Notes: generated by a model not told the origin, from the letters alone. Shown: positions 53,932 to 62,757, counted from the stretch's first letter. The stretch: DNA of 64,000 bases from DRGT01 sp022567895 (GCA_022567895.1 JADFGC010000001.1:18980-82979), one strand, 5' to 3'. Translations and numbers: made by a program.

Positions 53932-55118
53932 TATTAAAAAATTCAAGTGTACTTTTAGGTAAAGATTTAGAATACATCTCATCAACAAACATTCAAATCT
54001 CGAATCAAAAATTCAAACGAATTCAAAAAAATATTCAACGAAGTGCAAAAGAGGAAACTTTTGATTGTGAAGGATTGCTATTGATTCCAGGACTAATCAA
54101 TTCACATACTCATATTGGTGATTCTATTGCAAAAGATGTCACACTACACAAATCAGTTGATGAAAGAATTCATCCTGTATTTGGCGTAAAACCAAAAGTT
54201 CTCAAAAAAACAAAACCTTCACAACTAGCAAGCTTTATGCAAAACACTTGCAAATCTATGATACAAAAAGGAATTACAACCTTTGTTGATTTTAGGGAGG
54301 GCGGAATAGAAGGAGTTGAAATTCTTAAAAAAGTTCTAACAAAGGTGCCAATCAGATCCATAATTTTAGGTAGAATTGAATATTATCAAAATTCAAATCA
54401 AATTAAAAAAAACATAGACCTGCCATCAGAAGAAAGAGCTGAATTATCTGAGATTTTAAAAAAATGTGATGGAATTGGCGTTAGTGGGGCAAATGAAAAC
54501 AGTAATTCCGTGCTTAGATTCTATTCTAGAACCCAAAAACTCCGTGCTATTCACGCTGCTGAAACAAAAGGTAGCGTAAATGTCTCAAAACGTATGACTA
54601 GAAAATCTGAGGTAATTCGCGCTTTACAACTGAAACCTCATTTTTTGATACACATGACTCAGGCATCAAAAAGCGAGTTATTTCTAGCTTCAAAAAAGAC
54701 TCGAGGGATAGTGATTTGTCCAAGAGCAAATGCTTCCTTGGCAGAAGGAATTCCAAATTTGCAAATGATGCTTCAGACAAGATGCAACATTGCAATTGGA
54801 ACCGATAATGTAATGATCAACTCTCCTGACATGTTTAGAGAAATGGATTATCTTTGGAAAGTTTCCATGGCAACAAGCAAAAAAAGAATTGATCCAAAAC
54901 AAATTCTTAAAATGGCAACTGTAAACGCTGGAAAACTTTTGCAAAAAGGAATAGGTACAATAGAACGTGGAAAACTCGCAGATTGTGTTTTAATTAATAA
55001 ACATTCAATTGATTTAGAACCAATGCTTTCTCCACATGCATCAATTGTTCATCGAGCATCAGAAAACGCAATAAGAGCTGTAATTATTGGAGGTAAAATC
55101 GTTCATGGCAAAATCTAG
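53928..55118 (+). CDS. Amidohydrolase, candidate FAPy deformylase of the riboflavin operon
   Basis: A 396-residue amidohydrolase-superfamily enzyme. Metal ligands: H60 and H62 ('NSHTHIGD'), H209 ('AIHAAET'), H242 ('IHMTQ') and D293 ('GTDNVMINSP'), the pattern of the cytosine deaminase/imidazolonepropionase-type subgroup. It is wedged by overlaps between arfA and the pyrimidine reductase gene. No creatininase-like ArfB is seen in the cluster. Removing the formyl group from the product of ArfA is therefore the simplest role, though a deaminase role cannot be excluded. Confidence 0.78.
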   Translation: MILKNSSVLLGKDLEYISSTNIQISNQKFKRIQKNIQRSAKEETFDCEGLLLIPGLINSHTHIGDSIAKDVTLHKSVDERIHPVFGVKPKVLKKTKPSQLASFMQNTCKSMIQKGITTFVDFREGGIEGVEILKKVLTKVPIRSIILGRIEYYQNSNQIKKNIDLPSEERAELSEILKKCDGIGVSGANENSNSVLRFYSRTQKLRAIHAAETKGSVNVSKRMTRKSEVIRALQLKPHFLIHMTQASKSELFLASKKTRGIVICPRANASLAEGIPNLQMMLQTRCNIAIGTDNVMINSPDMFREMDYLWKVSMATSKKRIDPKQILKMATVNAGKLLQKGIGTIERGKLADCVLINKHSIDLEPMLSPHASIVHRASENAIRAVIIGGKIVHGKI

Positions 55119-55761
55119 ACCACATGTTATTCTTAGTGCAGCAATCTCTGTTGATGGAAAAATAGCAACAAAAACTGGTGATTCAAATCTTTCATCAAAA
55201 ATAGATAAAATTAGAGTTCACAAACTACGTTCTAAAGTTGACGCAATCTTAATTGGACAAAATACTTTGCGGCGTGATGATCCAATTCTTTCAGTAAGAT
55301 ATGCCAAAGGAAAAAATCCAATAAGAATAATTCTAGATTCACGAGGTAAAATTTCATCAAAATCAAAAATTATCAAGACATGTAACAAGATTCCAACAAT
55401 TTTAGCAGTTTCAAAAAATATTTCTAACAAAAATCTTCAAAGATTAAAAAAATACCCTCTAGAAATCATTGTTACTGGAGAAAACAAAGTAAATTTAAAG
55501 CAACTTTTAAAACAACTTGAAAAAAGAAAAATAAAAAAACTCCTGTTAGAGGGTGGTGGAACTGTTAATTGGGAATTTATTAAACAAGGTCTTTTTGATG
55601 AAATTATTGTAACTGTAACTCCATTTCTTATAGGAGGTACAAAATCGATTAGTTTAGTACAAGGACTTGGATTTTCAAAAATTTCAAAATCAACTAAACT
55701 TAAACTAAAAAAAATAAAACAACAAAAGAATGAACTTGTTTTACATTATACAAAATTGTAA
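55105..55761 (+). CDS. arfC: Diaminoribosylamino-pyrimidinone phosphate reductase (ArfC/RibD-C)
   Basis: The 218-residue protein has the RibD C-terminal reductase (DHFR-like) fold: 'RPHVILSAAISVDGKIATK', 'VDAILIGQNTLRRDDPILS', 'KKLLLEGGGTVNWEFI' and 'DEIIVTVTPFLIGG'. It reduces the ribosyl side chain with NADPH. ATG at 55105 overlaps the preceding stop by 14 nt. Last gene of the riboflavin cluster. Confidence 0.92.
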   Translation: MAKSRPHVILSAAISVDGKIATKTGDSNLSSKIDKIRVHKLRSKVDAILIGQNTLRRDDPILSVRYAKGKNPIRIILDSRGKISSKSKIIKTCNKIPTILAVSKNISNKNLQRLKKYPLEIIVTGENKVNLKQLLKQLEKRKIKKLLLEGGGTVNWEFIKQGLFDEIIVTVTPFLIGGTKSISLVQGLGFSKISKSTKLKLKKIKQQKNELVLHYTKL

Positions 55762-55842
55762 TATTTCATTCTCAAACCACAAATTGTTACACTTGATTTA
55801 ACCTCTAAGTTCTTATACTAAAACCGTCATAAAATTTCGATA

Positions 55843-56079
55843 TTGGCAGCTAAAAAAAGAAGAAAAACAAAAGCTAAGAGTCGAAGAAAAACAAAAAGTA
55901 GATCAAAGAGTAGATCTAAAAGCAAATCTAAAAGAAAACCATTCGGTGGTTATGCAATTAACTTTGCAGGACGAACAGAAACAGTGGAACAAATTTTCGG
56001 TACAAAACCTGTCACTCCAAGTGAAATGACAAAGAAAATTTGGATCTTTATAAAGTCAAGACAATTAGCTAATAAATAA
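55843..56079 (+). CDS. Basic H1-like protein with partial SWIB-like C-terminus
   Basis: The 78-residue protein has a first half of alternating Lys, Arg and Ser ('RKTKAKSRRKTKSRSKSRSK'). The second half, 'FGTKPVTPSEMTKKIWIFIK' then SRQLANK, resembles the first two helices of a SWIB/MDM2 domain, with the rest missing. A DNA-binding or chromatin role is plausible. TTG start. It lies just after the riboflavin cluster; a similar basic protein is at 50451. Confidence 0.6.
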   Translation: MAAKKRRKTKAKSRRKTKSRSKSRSKSKSKRKPFGGYAINFAGRTETVEQIFGTKPVTPSEMTKKIWIFIKSRQLANK

Positions 56080-56092
56080 AAAAACTCTAGAG

Positions 56093-57484
56093 CTATTCTA
56101 CATAGTGATGATTAATAAGGTTCTCATAGAATCTAACCGATTTTATGTTAACAAATTCTAACATTCCATAACGTGAAAGCTCTCGTCCAAATCCACTATG
56201 TTTTATTCCTCCAAATGGAATTCGTGGATCAGAAATTACTACATTATTTACACTAACAATTCCAGATTCAATTTTTCGTGATAATTGTTCTGCTTTAGTT
56301 AGATTTTCAGTCCAAATACTTGCACCTAGTCCAAATTCATTATCGTTTGCTAATCGAATTGCTTCTCTTTCATTATCTACAATTGTAATTGGTGCAACAG
56401 GGCCAAATGTTTCTTCTTTTGCTATCCTCATTTCAGGAGTTATGTTTTTCATAATAGTTGGTTGATAAAAGTAACCTTTTCCATCTATCTCAGAACCACC
56501 TAAAAGAATATCAGCACCTTTTTCTTTTGCATCTTCAACTATGCCAGAAATTGTTTCAAGACTTTCTTTACTAGATAGTGGACCAATATCAGTCTCAGTT
56601 TTTGTTGGATCACCAACTTTTAATTCCGAAGCTTTTTTCACAAATTTTTCAATAAAATCATCTGCTACGTTTTTCACTACGAAAAATCTTTTTGATGCAA
56701 TGCAACTTTGTCCACAGTTGATAAATCGACCTTTGACAGCACCCTCTGCTGCTTTGTCTATAGTTGCATCTTCTAAAACGATAAAGGGATCACTTCCTCC
56801 CAACTCTAAAATACATTTTTTCAAATTTGCCGAGGATCTTTCCGCTACCTTTGAGCCTGCATATGTACTGCCTGTGAATGTTATTGCATTTACATCAGAA
56901 TCAATAAGGTAATTTGCAGATTCTACGCTTCCAACCAAAGTTTGAAAAATTCCCTCTGAAAAACCAGAATCTAGAAAGGCCTTTTCAATTTCAATTCCAC
57001 ATTGAATAGTTATACTCGAGGGTTTCATTATGATGGTATTTCCAGCCATCAAACAAGGAGCAGCAAATCGTAATCCCTGCCAATATGGAAAATTCCAAGG
57101 CATGATTGAACCAATAACTCCAAGTGGCTCAAAAGTGATGAAACTTTTTCTTGCATCTGTGTTGAGAATTTCTTCTGAAAGAAAACTACTGGCATGATCT
57201 GCATAAAACTCTAGTGCCCATGCACATTTTTCAACTTCACTAATTGACTCATTGATAGTTTTGCCCATTTCAGCTGTTGCAATTTCTGCAAGCTTTTTTT
57301 TGTTCTTGTTAAGATATTGAACAAGATTGTAAATGTAACCCCTTCTTTTCTCAAGATCTTTTTTCCATTCAGGAAATGCTCTTTTAGCTTTTTCTACAAG
57401 ACGATTGACTCTTTCCTTACTCATAGGATCATAACTAGCAATCTGCTCTTCAGTAGCTGGATTAATTGTAGTAATCTGAGTCAA
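56093..57484 (-). CDS. NAD(P)-dependent aldehyde dehydrogenase (succinate-semialdehyde type)
   Basis: The 463-residue enzyme has N131 ('MPWNFPYWQG'), the general base E227 ('LELGGSDPFIV') and the nucleophile C261 ('NCGQSCIASKRFFV'). The overall sequence is closest to the GabD/short SSADH group. It would oxidise succinate semialdehyde or a related aldehyde, which is relevant because that compound is an intermediate of the archaeal carbon-fixation cycle. ATG start; convergent with the basic protein gene. Confidence 0.9.
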   Translation of the reverse strand: MTQITTINPATEEQIASYDPMSKERVNRLVEKAKRAFPEWKKDLEKRRGYIYNLVQYLNKNKKKLAEIATAEMGKTINESISEVEKCAWALEFYADHASSFLSEEILNTDARKSFITFEPLGVIGSIMPWNFPYWQGLRFAAPCLMAGNTIIMKPSSITIQCGIEIEKAFLDSGFSEGIFQTLVGSVESANYLIDSDVNAITFTGSTYAGSKVAERSSANLKKCILELGGSDPFIVLEDATIDKAAEGAVKGRFINCGQSCIASKRFFVVKNVADDFIEKFVKKASELKVGDPTKTETDIGPLSSKESLETISGIVEDAKEKGADILLGGSEIDGKGYFYQPTIMKNITPEMRIAKEETFGPVAPITIVDNEREAIRLANDNEFGLGASIWTENLTKAEQLSRKIESGIVSVNNVVISDPRIPFGGIKHSGFGRELSRYGMLEFVNIKSVRFYENLINHHYVE

Positions 57485-57519
57485 GGATTATCACCTAAGA
57501 GAGCCATAATTTAATTCTG

Positions 57520-57951
57520 TCACTTATTTCCAAGTGAGGAATTGTACTGAGAAAGCATTTTCGTGTATGACTCCATCATTACATGCATATAATTATCAAA
57601 TAATTTTATTCCAGAAATTCTCATTTGAGAATATGCTCGCAAAAAATTAGTTGACATGTCAATTTGGGATGAATACATTTTTGTTATATTTTTCCAGTAA
57701 CTGTCAAAAAGTTTCAGAGTATATTGATCGAAGTTTAATTTATCAAAAAATTCTTTTTCTGCAATAAAACATGTTCCAAACAAATCATCCATAGTATGTA
57801 GAAATTCAGTGTATACATCAGAATGCATTTGAAAATATGTAGGAATCTGTGATTCCATTTTTTTAATAATTTCTGACGTATTGCCCTTCATAATATCGCA
57901 TACAGAAACGTCAACTTGAGAGGAAGTTTCTTCTGTGGTTTCAGTAGTCAC
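57520..57951 (-). CDS. Helical protein of unknown function, faintly phasin-like
   Basis: The 143-residue, all-helical protein has many Met, Phe and Tyr ('YFQMHSDVYTEFLHTMDDLF', 'SQIDMSTNFLRAYSQMRISG'). The amphipathic pattern resembles phasins or the PhaE subunit of polyhydroxyalkanoate synthase, but no specific motif confirms this. GTG start overlaps the stop of the preceding gene (GTGA), so they form a unit. Confidence 0.55.
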   Translation of the reverse strand: MTTETTEETSSQVDVSVCDIMKGNTSEIIKKMESQIPTYFQMHSDVYTEFLHTMDDLFGTCFIAEKEFFDKLNFDQYTLKLFDSYWKNITKMYSSQIDMSTNFLRAYSQMRISGIKLFDNYMHVMMESYTKMLSQYNSSLGNK

Positions 57952-58325
57952 AGTTTACCAATTATTTTGAGTGTTTTTTTAGCAAATTTCTCAATATCGA
58001 TGGAAGGATCTGCAGATATCATCAGAACATTATTGTTAATTGGAAAACTCATCATCACGACTTTTTCTCTTCTTGAGGCAGAAAATTTTACAGGACCTAA
58101 ACTATAATCAAATTCCATTCTCATAGAAACTCGTAATGCAAGTTCCATGAACATTTTTTGTCGTTCAGCTTCATCTTCATATGGTGATATTCCTTCTCTG
58201 AATCCGCCAACAACTAATTTACCCATATTATTTATCAGACCTGCAAATCTTACTTCATCTTCTTTTAGCAAGAGATCACATTTTTGTTGGAAAATATTAT
58301 ACTCGTGAGATTTTTGTTCTGACAT
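57948..58325 (-). CDS. Thaumarchaeal protein of unknown function, paralogue of the 5128 gene
   Basis: The 125-residue protein has 'VRFAGLINNMGKLVVGGFRE' near the start and 'NNNVLMISADPSIDIEKFAK' near the end, matching the layout of the gene at 5128. A sensing-type alpha/beta domain (roadblock- or PAS-like) is a guess. It lies upstream of the phasin-like gene and downstream of tfe. Confidence 0.65.
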   Translation of the reverse strand: MSEQKSHEYNIFQQKCDLLLKEDEVRFAGLINNMGKLVVGGFREGISPYEDEAERQKMFMELALRVSMRMEFDYSLGPVKFSASRREKVVMMSFPINNNVLMISADPSIDIEKFAKKTLKIIGKL

Positions 58326-58395
58326 GATTTATCTCATGTTGCCCCCAATTTGTATTTAGGGTTATGTCCAGTTTTCCACCACAAAGACTTAAGAC

Positions 58396-58911
58396 TCAGA
58401 AAACTTGCTGCATATCGTTTTTAATTTTGTCGATCTTTTTTGCAAACGCCTTTTTTACTTTATCATTCTTTTTTAGATTTAGAACCTGACCACATGAAGG
58501 ACACTTGAACATTGCCTCTAAAGAGTCCTCAAAGGTAACTCTTGGACAATCTACATTACCACAGTGGTAAAATTCAGAAGAACTCTCATAATCTAATCTT
58601 TGTTGTAGTCTTTCACTAATCTTCTTTTTCTGATTTTCAATAAAGTTCTCAACTTCTTCTCGTCTTGAACGCCATCTGTAAACAAACCAGCCCTTTCTTT
58701 CATCCTTGACTCTAATTCCAGTAATTAGTGATTTTCCAAACAAGTCATAGAGAACTTTTCTAACCATGTTAATTCTTAGTCCAGTAGAGCTTGCAATTTC
58801 TTCATCAGTTGCATCTTCTGCTTTCAAAAGTGAACGTGCAACTTTGAGATATTCATCGCCACCAATCATTGCAGAAATTTTTACAAAAGGATCTTCGTAT
58901 TTGTCAACCAA
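58396..58911 (-). CDS. tfe: Transcription factor E alpha (TFE, TFIIE-alpha homologue)
   Basis: The 171-residue protein has a winged helix ('DATDEEIASSTGLRINMVRK', 'GWFVYRWRSRREEVENFI') and a zinc ribbon ('HCGNVDCPRVTFEDSLEAMF' then 'CPSCG'). TFE stabilises the open complex at archaeal promoters together with TBP and TFB. It lies 26 nt after trm56 and is probably transcribed with hflX and trm56. Confidence 0.95.
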   Translation of the reverse strand: MVDKYEDPFVKISAMIGGDEYLKVARSLLKAEDATDEEIASSTGLRINMVRKVLYDLFGKSLITGIRVKDERKGWFVYRWRSRREEVENFIENQKKKISERLQQRLDYESSSEFYHCGNVDCPRVTFEDSLEAMFKCPSCGQVLNLKKNDKVKKAFAKKIDKIKNDMQQVF

Positions 58912-58937
58912 TCTAAATTCCTGATTCTCTAGGATTA

Positions 58938-59468
58938 TTAATCCCTTGTCTTGTTCACCACGACATTTTTGCCTTGTTTTGTAGGAATGATCTTTCTTTG
59001 TGCATTATCAAAAGGAACATGGAATTGTTTTCCTTTCAAAATCCTATCTAACAAAACTGCCAAGGCACTAATTTCTGAATGAGGTTGGCCTCCAATTGCT
59101 ACATTACAGTCTGCCAAATCATAAATCTCCATTGGAACCTTTTCTGCTCCTACCACAATTAACAAATCCTGTTCGTTTTTCAGATTTGATTCAACATCAT
59201 TAACATTTTCACCATACATGGTAAGATGAACAATTTTGGCAGAATCTTTCTTTTTCTTTATGACCTCTTTCCAATTATCAATAAATGAAATTTCAAAATC
59301 GCCACCCCAAGTTTTGTTAATCTTTTCAAGCGTATCTTTTATCTCAGGATTAACCTCATTCATGTAAATTTTAGATGCACCAAATGCTCTTGCAACTAAA
59401 GCAACATGTGTTGTAACTCTATCATCTCTTACAAGACGTTGTCCAATTCTTAGAACTTCAATTACCAT
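58938..59468 (-). CDS. trm56: tRNA (cytidine56-2'-O)-methyltransferase Trm56
   Basis: The 176-residue SPOUT protein begins 'IEVLRIGQRLVRDDRVTTHV' and ends with the knot region 'VGAEKVPMEIYDLADCNVAI' followed by 'GGQPHSEISALAVLLDR', which is the signature of archaeal Trm56. It methylates C56 in the tRNA T loop. Overlaps hflX by 11 nt; common neighbour of tfe in thaumarchaea. Confidence 0.93.
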   Translation of the reverse strand: MVIEVLRIGQRLVRDDRVTTHVALVARAFGASKIYMNEVNPEIKDTLEKINKTWGGDFEISFIDNWKEVIKKKKDSAKIVHLTMYGENVNDVESNLKNEQDLLIVVGAEKVPMEIYDLADCNVAIGGQPHSEISALAVLLDRILKGKQFHVPFDNAQRKIIPTKQGKNVVVNKTRD

Positions 59469-60582
59469 AGATTTTTTCTAGCTCCTCTTTTAGGGATTTT
59501 TTCTTTGTCATTGGTTTGTCTTGGGAATCTATTACATTTTTTATTAATTCTTTAAACTCTTTTGTGTTTTGTCCAGTTTTAGCAGAAACTTGAATCCATT
59601 TTTTATTTTCTTCTAATCCCAAATATCCTACCTTTTCTAAAATTTCATTTTGATCCAGTAATTCTGCCTTGTTCAAGGCATAAATAATCCTGTCTTGTTC
59701 AACACCAATTTCATTTAGTGTTTTTTTACAACTTTTGAACTTCTTTTTTAGATCAAATAATGAATCGCTTACATCAATTACTACAACAACCAAATCAGAA
59801 TATAGCAATTCTTCAAGAGTAGATTTGAAGGCCTCAATCATGTACGCAGGAAGTTTACTGATAAAACCTACAGTATCTGAAATTAAAAATGCCTTTTGTT
59901 TTATTGTTAACCTTCTTACTGTTGTTGAAAGAGTAGTGAAAAGCTCGTCTCCCTTTTGGCGTTGTTCTCCAGTTAGTTTGTTAAATAAAGTAGTTTTTCC
60001 AGCTGAAGTATAACCTGCAAGCGAAATTGTCTTAAACCCTAATCTCTTTCTTGATTGTCTATGAAGTTCTCGTTGCTTTACTGCCTTTTTTAATTTAGAT
60101 TTTATAGTTTCCATCCTGTGTTTGATATCATTATAGTAAACATCAACTTCGAATTTTCCAATTCCAAAAAATCCAGGCTGCTCACCCATTTTAGCTAGTC
60201 TTACCTTTTCTCTGGCTCTAGACATTTCATAACGCATTTGAGCTAACTTTACCTGTAACTTTGATTCAGAATTAGATACTCTACTTTCAAAAATTTCTAA
60301 AATCAATGCTTCACGATCCAGTATGTTTCTGTGTAATTTTGATGCAAGATTGTAATTTTGACTAGGTTTTAGAATCTCATCATACACAATTACATCAGGT
60401 CTGATTTTTTTTGCATCATCTTCTAATCTCTTCAGTATCTCCTCACTAATTCCATATTTTGGCCTCTTCAGAAATTTTTGTTTAATAATTTTAGGAACTT
60501 TGTAACCTGCTGAATCACATAGGGCTGTAGCCTCATTTACCGCATCCTCTTTATCATAGGTAATCAAAATTGCAGTTTTCAT
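59458..60582 (-). CDS. hflX: HflX ribosome-associated GTPase
   Basis: The 374-residue GTPase has the HflX N-terminal domain ('RPDVIVYDEILKPSQNYNLA'), a coiled linker with 'LQVKLAQMRYEMSRAREKVR', and a G domain: G1 'GYTSAGKT' at 190-197, G3 'DTVGF' at 236-240 and G4 'NKAE'. HflX binds the 50S subunit and rescues or splits stalled ribosomes. Slightly shorter than the bacterial version, lacking the extra C-terminal domain. Confidence 0.94.
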   Translation of the reverse strand: MKTAILITYDKEDAVNEATALCDSAGYKVPKIIKQKFLKRPKYGISEEILKRLEDDAKKIRPDVIVYDEILKPSQNYNLASKLHRNILDREALILEIFESRVSNSESKLQVKLAQMRYEMSRAREKVRLAKMGEQPGFFGIGKFEVDVYYNDIKHRMETIKSKLKKAVKQRELHRQSRKRLGFKTISLAGYTSAGKTTLFNKLTGEQRQKGDELFTTLSTTVRRLTIKQKAFLISDTVGFISKLPAYMIEAFKSTLEELLYSDLVVVVIDVSDSLFDLKKKFKSCKKTLNEIGVEQDRIIYALNKAELLDQNEILEKVGYLGLEENKKWIQVSAKTGQNTKEFKELIKNVIDSQDKPMTKKKSLKEELEKIYGN

Positions 60583-60591
60583 ACCGATTGG

Positions 60592-61638
60592 TTATCTAGT
60601 CTTCTTTAACGCTTTTTCTATATTGATATTGAGCACAATTTCGGCTATATCACTAGCATATTCTGAGATTCTTCGAATATTTTCAACCATTCTTCTAACT
60701 CGAAAAACCTCTTCATCATCCTTTAGAGATTTTGTTGAATCAAGAACCCTCTTTTCGTATTTTGTAATTTCATTTGCTTTTTCAATTGTTTTTTCGGCTT
60801 GAACGTAATCTTCTTTGAAAAGAGCAAGACAGGAATCATCTAAAACTGAAACCGAAAAATCACTCATTTCCTGAATTTTTGCTAAAAGTTCTTTGTTAAT
60901 GCCTTTTTTAAATTCTAAAAGATCTTTTGCAATTAATACTGCATGGTCACCCGTTCTTTCAATATTTTTTACTACCAATCTATAACCAAGACAATTTCTT
61001 GCATTTCCTAATCCCATTTCTTTTAACATATGTTCATTTTGAATTGCAATTTTTAGCTGACGTATAATATAGAAACCAAACCTATCTACTTCATCATCCG
61101 TGTTTATCACTTCATCTGCAAGATCAAGATTTTCTTCTTTAACTGCTAAAATAGCATCATTTAGCATTGATTTTGCCAAATGTATCATTCTCTTAAATGC
61201 TCCATCTACCGATAACTCTAGTAAATTAACTAAAACCTGAATTGTTATTCCACCAGTAGAATCTGAAATGATTTCAGAGCCCATCAACATCCGCTTTACT
61301 GCTCCTTTAATTGCGGTTCTTTGAGCAGGTTTTAGTCTTCCAGTTTTTGGTTTTACATTAATTGTCTTGTAACCCAAAAAGTAAAGTGAAATAAGTTTTC
61401 TAATTATCGATTTTGGCTCTTCTTCAATATCTATTTCAATCGTTGCATCTTCTTTTTGTGAAATCTTTGAATGAAATTTTGGAGGATAGATTTGTAATGA
61501 TGAAGAACCTTGTCTTGCAATCCTAATTTGATCTCCTCGTTTAAGACCAAGTTCCCTAATCCATTGTTTTGGCAAAGAAATTATGTATGAAGACTTTCCT
61601 GTAAACTGGATTTTTCTTGTTTCCACTAGTTCTTCCAT
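60592..61638 (-). CDS. AbrB-PhoU fusion, phosphate uptake regulator-like protein
   Basis: The 348-residue protein has an N-terminal swapped-hairpin AbrB/SpoVT DNA-binding domain ('SYIISLPKQWIRELGLKRGD') followed by two three-helix PhoU repeats with Glu/Asp-rich metal-binding turns ('VKNIERTGDHAVLIAKDLLE', 'VENIRRISEYASDIAEIVLN'). Archaeal AbrB-PhoU proteins are thought to regulate phosphate transport, but no phosphate transporter is in the window. Located 9 nt upstream of hflX. Three direct repeats lie before its start. Confidence 0.88.
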   Translation of the reverse strand: MEELVETRKIQFTGKSSYIISLPKQWIRELGLKRGDQIRIARQGSSSLQIYPPKFHSKISQKEDATIEIDIEEEPKSIIRKLISLYFLGYKTINVKPKTGRLKPAQRTAIKGAVKRMLMGSEIISDSTGGITIQVLVNLLELSVDGAFKRMIHLAKSMLNDAILAVKEENLDLADEVINTDDEVDRFGFYIIRQLKIAIQNEHMLKEMGLGNARNCLGYRLVVKNIERTGDHAVLIAKDLLEFKKGINKELLAKIQEMSDFSVSVLDDSCLALFKEDYVQAEKTIEKANEITKYEKRVLDSTKSLKDDEEVFRVRRMVENIRRISEYASDIAEIVLNINIEKALKKTR

Positions 61639-61662
61639 ACTCTATAGCAAATTTAACTATCT

Positions 61663-61708
61663 ATATAGTTTATTACAAAAAATATAGTTTATTACAAAAA
61701 ATATAGTT
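61663..61708. repeat. 19-bp direct repeats between divergent genes
   Basis: ATATAGTTTATTACAAAAA begins at 61663 and 61682, and a partial third copy (ATATAGTT) at 61701, a strict 19-nt period. Upstream, AACTAT (61655-61660) pairs with ATAGTT (61665-61670) as an inverted repeat. Probable operator region for the AbrB-PhoU gene or its divergent neighbour. Confidence 0.55.
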
Positions 61709-61749
61709 AGGTACTGAACTAATATGTAGAATAAATTGGTCTATGTGTG

Positions 61750-62226
61750 ATGGATAATGTTCTAAAACTCCAGCATACTATTGATGCATTGTTTGGAAGT
61801 GGGGCTTCACGACATCTTCCAAAGAACCTTGAGATTACCTTCTCAAAAAAGAACGGGCGTATTAGAAACGTATACCATGATGGAAAACTTCTTTGTACTC
61901 TGAGAATTGATGGAGGATTAGCAATTAGTCCTCACTTTGCTCAAATGCTTTTGAAGAGTAAAAAATTCAAAGAAAATTGTTTGGAGATAAATTCAGACGC
62001 AAAACCCTTTGTTGAAGAGGGAAGGTCAGTTTTTTGTAAGCATGTTACGTGGTGTGGCAAAAATGTAATGATTTCAGCTGATACCCCCGTGTTATTCAAG
62101 GGAAAAGTCATTGCTGTTGGGCGTGCAGTTTTGCCCTCAAAAATGATTCTTGAGCAAAAACGAGGTGTTGCTGTAAAAATCAGAGATAGTTTAAAAAGTC
62201 ATGAAAAGGGAAATGGATCATCATGA
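61750..62226 (+). CDS. PUA-domain RNA-binding protein
   Basis: The 158-residue protein has an N-terminal alpha/beta section ('LEITFSKKNGRIRNVYHDGK') and a C-terminal PUA domain: 'PFVEEGRSVFCKHVTW', 'LFKGKVIAVGRAVLPSKMIL' and 'KRGVAVKIRDSL'. PUA domains bind RNA in archaeosine and pseudouridine enzymes; here there is no catalytic domain, as in MCT-1/DUF1947-type archaeal proteins, which act in translation. It overlaps the NAC gene by 4 nt, supporting a translation link. A GTG at 61747 is an alternative start. Confidence 0.85.
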   Translation: MDNVLKLQHTIDALFGSGASRHLPKNLEITFSKKNGRIRNVYHDGKLLCTLRIDGGLAISPHFAQMLLKSKKFKENCLEINSDAKPFVEEGRSVFCKHVTWCGKNVMISADTPVLFKGKVIAVGRAVLPSKMILEQKRGVAVKIRDSLKSHEKGNGSS

Positions 62227-62564
62227 TGCGTGGTGGAAATCGCCAAATGCGAAGAATGATGGACAAGATGGGATTAGACATGCAAGAAGTCCCAAATGTA
62301 CAAGAGGTAATTATCAAGACCGACAAGAAAGAAATCATTCTTTCAAAACCACAAGTAACTGAAATGAAAGCTAAAGACAGCTCAATTTTTACAGTTACTG
62401 CCGATGGCTATGAAGAAAAAGAACTAGAGGTTCCAGTATTTTCAGATGAAGATGTACAGCTTGTATGTCAACAAGCAAGAGTTAATGAAGAAAAAGCTAA
62501 AAGTGCACTTGCTGAAGCAAAAGGAGATCTTGCAAGAGCAATTCTTTTGTTAACTACTGGTTAA
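62223..62564 (+). CDS. nac: Nascent polypeptide-associated complex protein (archaeal NAC)
   Basis: The 113-residue protein begins with a basic, Met-rich ribosome-binding end ('RGGNRQMRRMMDKMGLDMQE'). A NAC domain ('EVIIKTDKKEIILSKPQVTE') and a C-terminal UBA helix bundle ('VCQQARVNEEKAKSALAEAK') follow. It forms a homodimer on ribosomes and shields nascent chains. Overlaps the PUA gene by 4 nt. Confidence 0.93.
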   Translation: MMRGGNRQMRRMMDKMGLDMQEVPNVQEVIIKTDKKEIILSKPQVTEMKAKDSSIFTVTADGYEEKELEVPVFSDEDVQLVCQQARVNEEKAKSALAEAKGDLARAILLLTTG

Positions 62565-62565
62565 T

Positions 62566-62721
62566 GTGATAAAGTTGGGTTCTGGAAAATTCTGTCTTAA
62601 ATGTGAACTAGAAAAGGTAAAGGTAGAATTGAAATTATTACCAAACGAGCTATTGGCTTGTCAAAGATGTCAAACAGTTTATAGAATAGTTGGTAGTCAA
62701 CTTGTTCAGGCAGTATTATAG
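62566..62721 (+). CDS. Small zinc-ribbon protein (51 aa)
   Basis: A GTG one base after the NAC stop opens a 51-codon frame with cysteine pairs C10/C13 ('KFCLKCE') and C32/C35 ('ACQRCQ'), one zinc ribbon. Coupled position after nac suggests a ribosome- or RNA-linked role. Not recognised. Confidence 0.65.
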   Translation: MIKLGSGKFCLKCELEKVKVELKLLPNELLACQRCQTVYRIVGSQLVQAVL

Positions 62722-62757
62722 TGATAAAATATTAAGTCCCAAAAAATATTCTAGTTT

